Below are positions 6,201-7,949 of a DNA stretch of 7,949 nt, piece by piece (the stretch's first letter is position 1; each line of letters begins with the position of its first letter). This DNA is from Flavobacteriales bacterium UBA4474 (GTDB lineage Bacteria; Bacteroidota; Bacteroidia; Flavobacteriales_D; Sanyastnellaceae), in the NCBI GenBank assembly GCA_002389295.1, contig DGOE01000065.1:1-7949 (forward strand). Direction: 5' to 3'. A program made the translations under genes and the position numbers. The notes beneath the pieces are model-generated. The model ran no database searches. It worked only from the letters and a program-made list of their open reading frames with translations, and was not told the DNA's origin.

Positions 6201-7744
6201 CCAAACGCGTCGGTCATGGTCACTTCGAGGATCAGCTCGCCACCCGCACAGTACACGCAGCTGCCATCATCAATCGAAGCGCTTGGAGTAAAGTTCGTCG
6301 CGTTGAAGTCCGTACAACCGTAGCAACTGAAGTTGCAGAATCCGCTATCGAACACAGCGTTCGGGCTGAAGTTGCAAGCCGTAGGGTCAGTACAGCCGAT
6401 GGGGCAGCTGACATCACCGAGGGTGATCCTGTCTGCACCGCTGATTTGCTGGTCGCCGAATTCCGCCTCGTCGAGGGATCCGGTATACACGACTTCACCC
6501 GTATACGTAGTAAAGGTGTAAATGCCATTGTTCCAGCCGTCTTGGAAGCTGTCAAACATCTCGAAGTTGTAACACCCCTCGGGCAAACACACCGCATGCG
6601 ATCCGGCACCGCCAAAGTCGACCACAGTATTGGTCTCCATGTTGCGGATGTTCCAACTGATCTCGCCGTCCCAGCTTCCGCCGCCGACTTCAAGGAAGAA
6701 GAAGTACTCCTCGTAGCAGCAAGTGCCGTCGTCATAGATGGCGTCGGCATCGAAGTTGACTGCTCCCGACTCCGTGCAACCGTAGCACGAGAAGTCGCAG
6801 TCACCGTTTGAAATGGTCGCCGTCTGGTCGTAGTTGCAGGCCGTTGGGTCCGTGCAGCCCTGACAAGTCAGGTACTCACAACTGCCGTCATTGAAGTTTG
6901 CTGCAGGGTCGTAGTTGCAGGCCCCCTCTGTGGTGCAACCTTCGTTCAAACAGGCGGGGTCGCCTACATAGAAAAACTCCTGAATGACGCCACCGGCAAC
7001 ACCGGGTCCGCCTTCGAGAATCAGCTGCTCGCCCAAGTAAACTTCCCATGAAGCCTCTACCGCGAGGTTGTCAAAGTTCAATTGAAGCACATAGCAATCG
7101 TCTGTCAAACAGAGGTCCAGGTCCACAGACCCGCCTTCGGTAAAGGAGATACTGCCCATTTCCTGGCCGGAAAGGTTGCCCACCGTGGCACCACCAACAT
7201 TGCCTTGGCTATCCACCCAACCGTTGGAGAACGCATCAAAAAGGCGCACCGTCACACAGGACTCGTAGCAGCAAGAACCATCATTGAAGCCCGCTTCAGG
7301 GTCAAAGTTGCAAGCGGCATCATCCATGCAACCCGGGATGCCGTCCAATTGCGTCAAAGAGAAGTTGAAGGCCGCAGCTGGACCCGAGGAGAGCTCACCT
7401 GCACAGGTGCCGCCGCATTCAAAGGGCAGGTTCTCCACGTTTACCTCAAAGCTCAGGCCGCCATCGCCGGCGTCATCGAGCAAAATGATCGTGTAGGTAT
7501 CCTGACCAAAATCGGTCAGGTCAATGGTGTACGTCTGGTTGAATCCGTTCGTGCTCCAGATGCCGCCCTCACTGATGTTGACGATCTGCCCTTGGGTCAG
7601 ACTCGTCACCGCTACACCGTATTGGGTGGCGTAAAAATCAGAGAAGAGGGTGATGGACTGGGCCCGCACTCCACTTGCAATGGCGAGGGAGGCGATGATA
7701 AGACCGACCTGAAAGAAGGTGGTACGGAAGTGGCTGAGCTTCAT
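3293..7744 (-). CDS. Giant secreted acidic Cys-rich repeat protein with dockerin-like C-terminus (1483 aa)
   Basis: Complete frame from ATG (7744-7742) to TGA (3295-3293). The start is supported by a signal peptide directly after it: basic N-region, hydrophobic core at about residues 11-24 and a V-R-A|Q cleavage site after residue 28. Order of parts: N-terminal beta domain (about 29-135); thirteen GCTD-type 21-residue repeats; five two-part beta modules carrying D-x-F-G-D-G-W-N-G or E-I-S-W motifs (about 164-260, 346-445, 502-605, 1137-1242, 1294-1396); three PPC-like domains (about 632-777, 778-916, 942-1102), each with a G-V-W-Y strand; and a terminal EF-hand-like loop (1458-1469) between Cys1455 and Cys1481. 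There are about 90 cysteines, about 225 Asp/Glu and only 13 Lys/Arg. No catalytic domain or typical type IX sorting domain is visible. An exported, disulfide- and possibly calcium-stabilised surface protein is inferred; the specific function is unknown. It has its own terminator and a paralogue downstream. Confidence 0.93.
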   Translation of the reverse strand: MKLSHFRTTFFQVGLIIASLAIASGVRAQSITLFSDFYATQYGVAVTSLTQGQIVNISEGGIWSTNGFNQTYTIDLTDFGQDTYTIILLDDAGDGGLSFEVNVENLPFECGGTCAGELSSGPAAAFNFSLTQLDGIPGCMDDAACNFDPEAGFNDGSCCYESCVTVRLFDAFSNGWVDSQGNVGGATVGNLSGQEMGSISFTEGGSVDLDLCLTDDCYVLQLNFDNLAVEASWEVYLGEQLILEGGPGVAGGVIQEFFYVGDPACLNEGCTTEGACNYDPAANFNDGSCEYLTCQGCTDPTACNYDQTATISNGDCDFSCYGCTESGAVNFDADAIYDDGTCCYEEYFFFLEVGGGSWDGEISWNIRNMETNTVVDFGGAGSHAVCLPEGCYNFEMFDSFQDGWNNGIYTFTTYTGEVVYTGSLDEAEFGDQQISGADRITLGDVSCPIGCTDPTACNFSPNAVFDSGFCNFSCYGCTDFNATNFTPSASIDDGSCVYCAGGELILEVTMTDAFGDGWNGGVYYISDLSGNIAATGALDNADQGDGLTNGVDLVCLQPGCYIFDITPGDDSDDIGWYLEDVVGNFYGTGVDEVSSFGLDLGETGGCSFPGCTDPFCINYNPSATDDDGTCECPPSNNYAYSAQAVQCGAQIAGTLTYAVDGEDLVGTSCSGQEISAAGVWYVFNAQADQQMVLSTCGTDAFNPAGNPLFDSQVFVFRAVDGDLDNLECLGGNDDGCSEGFMSEVAFNVEQGEDYYIHVTRFSEYTSGDEFLLSVECVDCSSGAPINDECANALELQNGVPDVGSVCCSSPDNVDVSFLAGFQTSYGVWYQFNSLDYETFFFDLLNLSAENIGLAIFDVGTCGELEAQVGCLVSEQCAGEISEFTVLQANTDYLFYVFTTDPENCGQYQFLTNGVYLGCMDDVAPNYDPTATMDDGSCDYSGVVPANNTCGAAAALACNETLTGSTGGATNLGAPNLINGCDPVPGPGVWYTFEGTGDLHTLSLCGSNIDSKLNLYVSDAVCAGGIPALFECVLTVEDGVYASEESDFINCGFFDQNDAWVQFISEPGRHYYAYVSAEDADGNPVTDDNGTVEISLSCAPAVEGCTNDVACNFDPAANIENGTCDYLSCACPVDATEGIPLKLDMFDSFGDGWNGAQYYLTDASGDTLIIGDLDSAAFILDVDNFLGGDEGFDTFCLVEGCYALTVGGGDFDEEISWTLSGTDGAIVSGTIGSVNFSLGGVVCGCVDAGACNFDTEATADNGSCDYDSCAGCTDASACNYDETATISTDDCCYDSCIRIQMTDDFGDGWNGAQYSLYTVDGLLLAQGGLPSVGFTVTPEGTSGIDNFCLADGCYYLEVSAGVIPVEVGWTLLGTSSGITSGGAPSAPVYFEVGEANCVSGCTVSVACNFDPAANITVLEECVFSGCGGCKYDIAENYNPSAIQDDGSCEFILQSPCPTDLNQDGATTTADLLEFLISFGDPCTE
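3302..3382 (-). other. C-terminal dockerin-like EF-hand cap (residues 1455-1481)
   Basis: The last 29 residues contain one 12-residue loop, D1458 to D1469, with Asp/Asn/Asp at positions 1, 3 and 5, Gly at 6, Thr at 9 and Asp at 12. This is followed by an L-L-E-F-L helix start and 'FGDPC'. The pattern fits a dockerin-type (F-hand) calcium loop, but only one copy is present where true dockerins have two. Cys1455 and Cys1481 bracket the motif and could form a disulfide. Similar single-loop C-DLN-DG endings close many secreted proteins of Bacteroidota and Planctomycetes. A role as terminal cap or sorting/anchoring signal is inferred. Confidence 0.65.
3404..7333 (-). repeat. Thirteen coding copies of a 21-residue GCTD...DGSC repeat
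   Basis: Copies begin at residues 138, 269, 296, 322, 450, 476, 610, 917, 1103, 1243, 1270, 1399 and 1427. Each starts Gly-Cys, usually followed by Thr/Met-Asp; Asn is at position 9, an aromatic at 10, Ala mostly at 14, and most copies end D-D-G-S-C or a variant. Twelve copies span exactly 21 residues from Gly to the last Cys; the copy at 1399 spans 22 and has lost the acidic end. Some are in tandem with a 26-28 residue period (269/296/322, 450/476, 1243/1270, 1399/1427). They separate the larger beta modules. Repeats of this kind recur in large secreted proteins of Bacteroidota. A disulfide-closed, possibly calcium-binding linker is inferred. Confidence 0.9.
4439..5851 (-). other. Three successive PPC-like domains in the 1483-aa protein
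   Basis: Residues 632-777, 778-916 and 942-1102 lack the GCTD and DGWNG motifs. Each has a G-V-W-Y-x-F strand followed by a hydrophobic/Cys strand, an 'L/I-x-V/I-F/Y' strand and a late aromatic strand (D-Y-Y-I-H-V, D-Y-L-F-Y-V, H-Y-Y-A-Y-V), a pattern like the pre-peptidase C-terminal (PPC) beta-sandwich fold. A GCTD repeat separates the second from the third (residue 917). PPC-type domains usually accompany secreted enzymes or binding proteins; no enzyme domain is present here. The assignment rests on pattern recognition and would need a profile search. Confidence 0.6.
7661..7744 (-). other. Sec signal peptide of the 1483-aa protein (residues 1-28)
   Basis: The first residues hold Lys2 and Arg7, followed by a hydrophobic stretch (V-G-L-I-I-A-S-L-A-I-A) and a small-residue cleavage site, V-R-A|Q-S, after residue 28. 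No lipobox cysteine follows, so cleavage by signal peptidase I rather than lipoprotein processing is expected. These 28 residues contain 3 of the protein's 13 Lys/Arg. Confidence 0.85.
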
Positions 7745-7949
7745 GGTTCCAGCTGGGTTGCTAATTCGGTTGTCGGAATGCGCAAGGTAGATTGGTCGCT
7801 ACTTTACATCAAATCCGGAAGCGGAAGATACGGCGAAAAATCGCCTCCGGCAAAAAATCTCGAATAATCTAATGTTCTACTAAACTTTTGTTACAATCGA
7901 CAAGATTCATAATACGCCACCTCAATTTGCATTCGTTTCGTGATTTTTC
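7745..7949. other. Non-coding upstream region of the 1483-aa gene
   Basis: About 205 bases, distinctly more AT-rich in the outer 100 bases than the genes. It holds the candidate promoter, a small inverted repeat (GGCGA/TCGCC, 7832-7845) and poly-A tracts on the plus strand. No coding sequence, tRNA or other RNA gene could be supported. Confidence 0.6.
7782..7813 (-). promoter_or_regulatory. Candidate Bacteroidota-type promoter for the 1483-aa gene
   Basis: On the minus strand TTTG (7813-7810) is followed after 20 bases by TACCTTGC (7789-7782), a partial match to TAnnTTTG. The box ends 37 bases before the ATG at 7744. The same variant, TAnnTTGC, occurs upstream of the paralogue. AT-rich DNA lies further upstream (about 7850-7949). 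No clear Shine-Dalgarno sequence is seen before the ATG. Confidence 0.38.

Noticed and set aside
5807..6811. Long plus-strand open frames opposite the large gene (also 3200-3922, 4748-5407 and 7082-7867)
   Set aside because: They lie antisense to well-supported coding sequence full of repeated Asp/Gly/Cys codons, which keeps the opposite frame open. Their translations show no domain, signal peptide or sensible composition.
3404..7333. CRISPR array or DNA-level tandem repeat
   Set aside because: The periodicity is at the protein level, with diverged DNA and irregular spacing between copies inside an intact reading frame.
7832..7845. Small inverted repeat GGCGA-AAAA-TCGCC
   Set aside because: The stem is only 5 bp and no T-run follows on either strand, so it is not a convincing terminator. 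It could be an operator, but nothing supports that.
7869..7949. Minus-strand open stretch of 26 codons ending in TAG at 7871-7869, a possible 3' end of an upstream gene
   Set aside because: Too short to judge, with AT-rich composition unlike the genes and no recognisable motif. Two other frames also stop nearby.

Overview
The window comes from a bacterium, most likely an aquatic member of the Bacteroidota (Flavobacteriales-like). The basis is the style of the proteins: Sec signal peptides leading into very large, acidic, cysteine-rich surface proteins built from GCTD...DGSC repeats, 'DxFGDGWNG' beta modules and PPC-like domains. Candidate promoters of the Bacteroidota TTTG / TAnnTTTG type and the absence of clear Shine-Dalgarno sequences agree with this. 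The exact lineage cannot be fixed from the sequence alone.

Layout: both real genes are on the minus strand and together fill almost the whole window. The upstream gene (7744 to 3293) is complete and encodes a 1483-residue exported protein ending in a single dockerin-like EF-hand motif. A rho-independent terminator follows it at 3203-3230. The second gene starts at 3056 and is still open at the left edge, giving 1018 codons of a closely related paralogue whose C-terminus lies outside the window. The gap between the genes (3057-3292) holds the terminator and a candidate promoter for the second gene. The right-hand 205 bases (7745-7949) hold the leader and candidate promoter of the first gene and no supportable coding sequence.

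The two proteins share the same architecture: signal peptide, a divergent N-terminal beta domain, alternating 21-residue GCTD repeats and roughly 100-residue two-part beta modules, then two consecutive different PPC-like domains followed by another GCTD repeat. This colinearity points to tandem gene duplication. Both mature proteins have almost no lysine or arginine (10 in about 1455 residues, and 3 in 993) and are strongly acidic. Together with the Asp-rich repeats and the terminal EF-hand loop, this suggests calcium-stabilised, disulfide-rich extracellular or cell-surface proteins, perhaps for adhesion or glycan/particle contact. That role is inference: there is no catalytic domain and no biochemical pathway can be read from the window.
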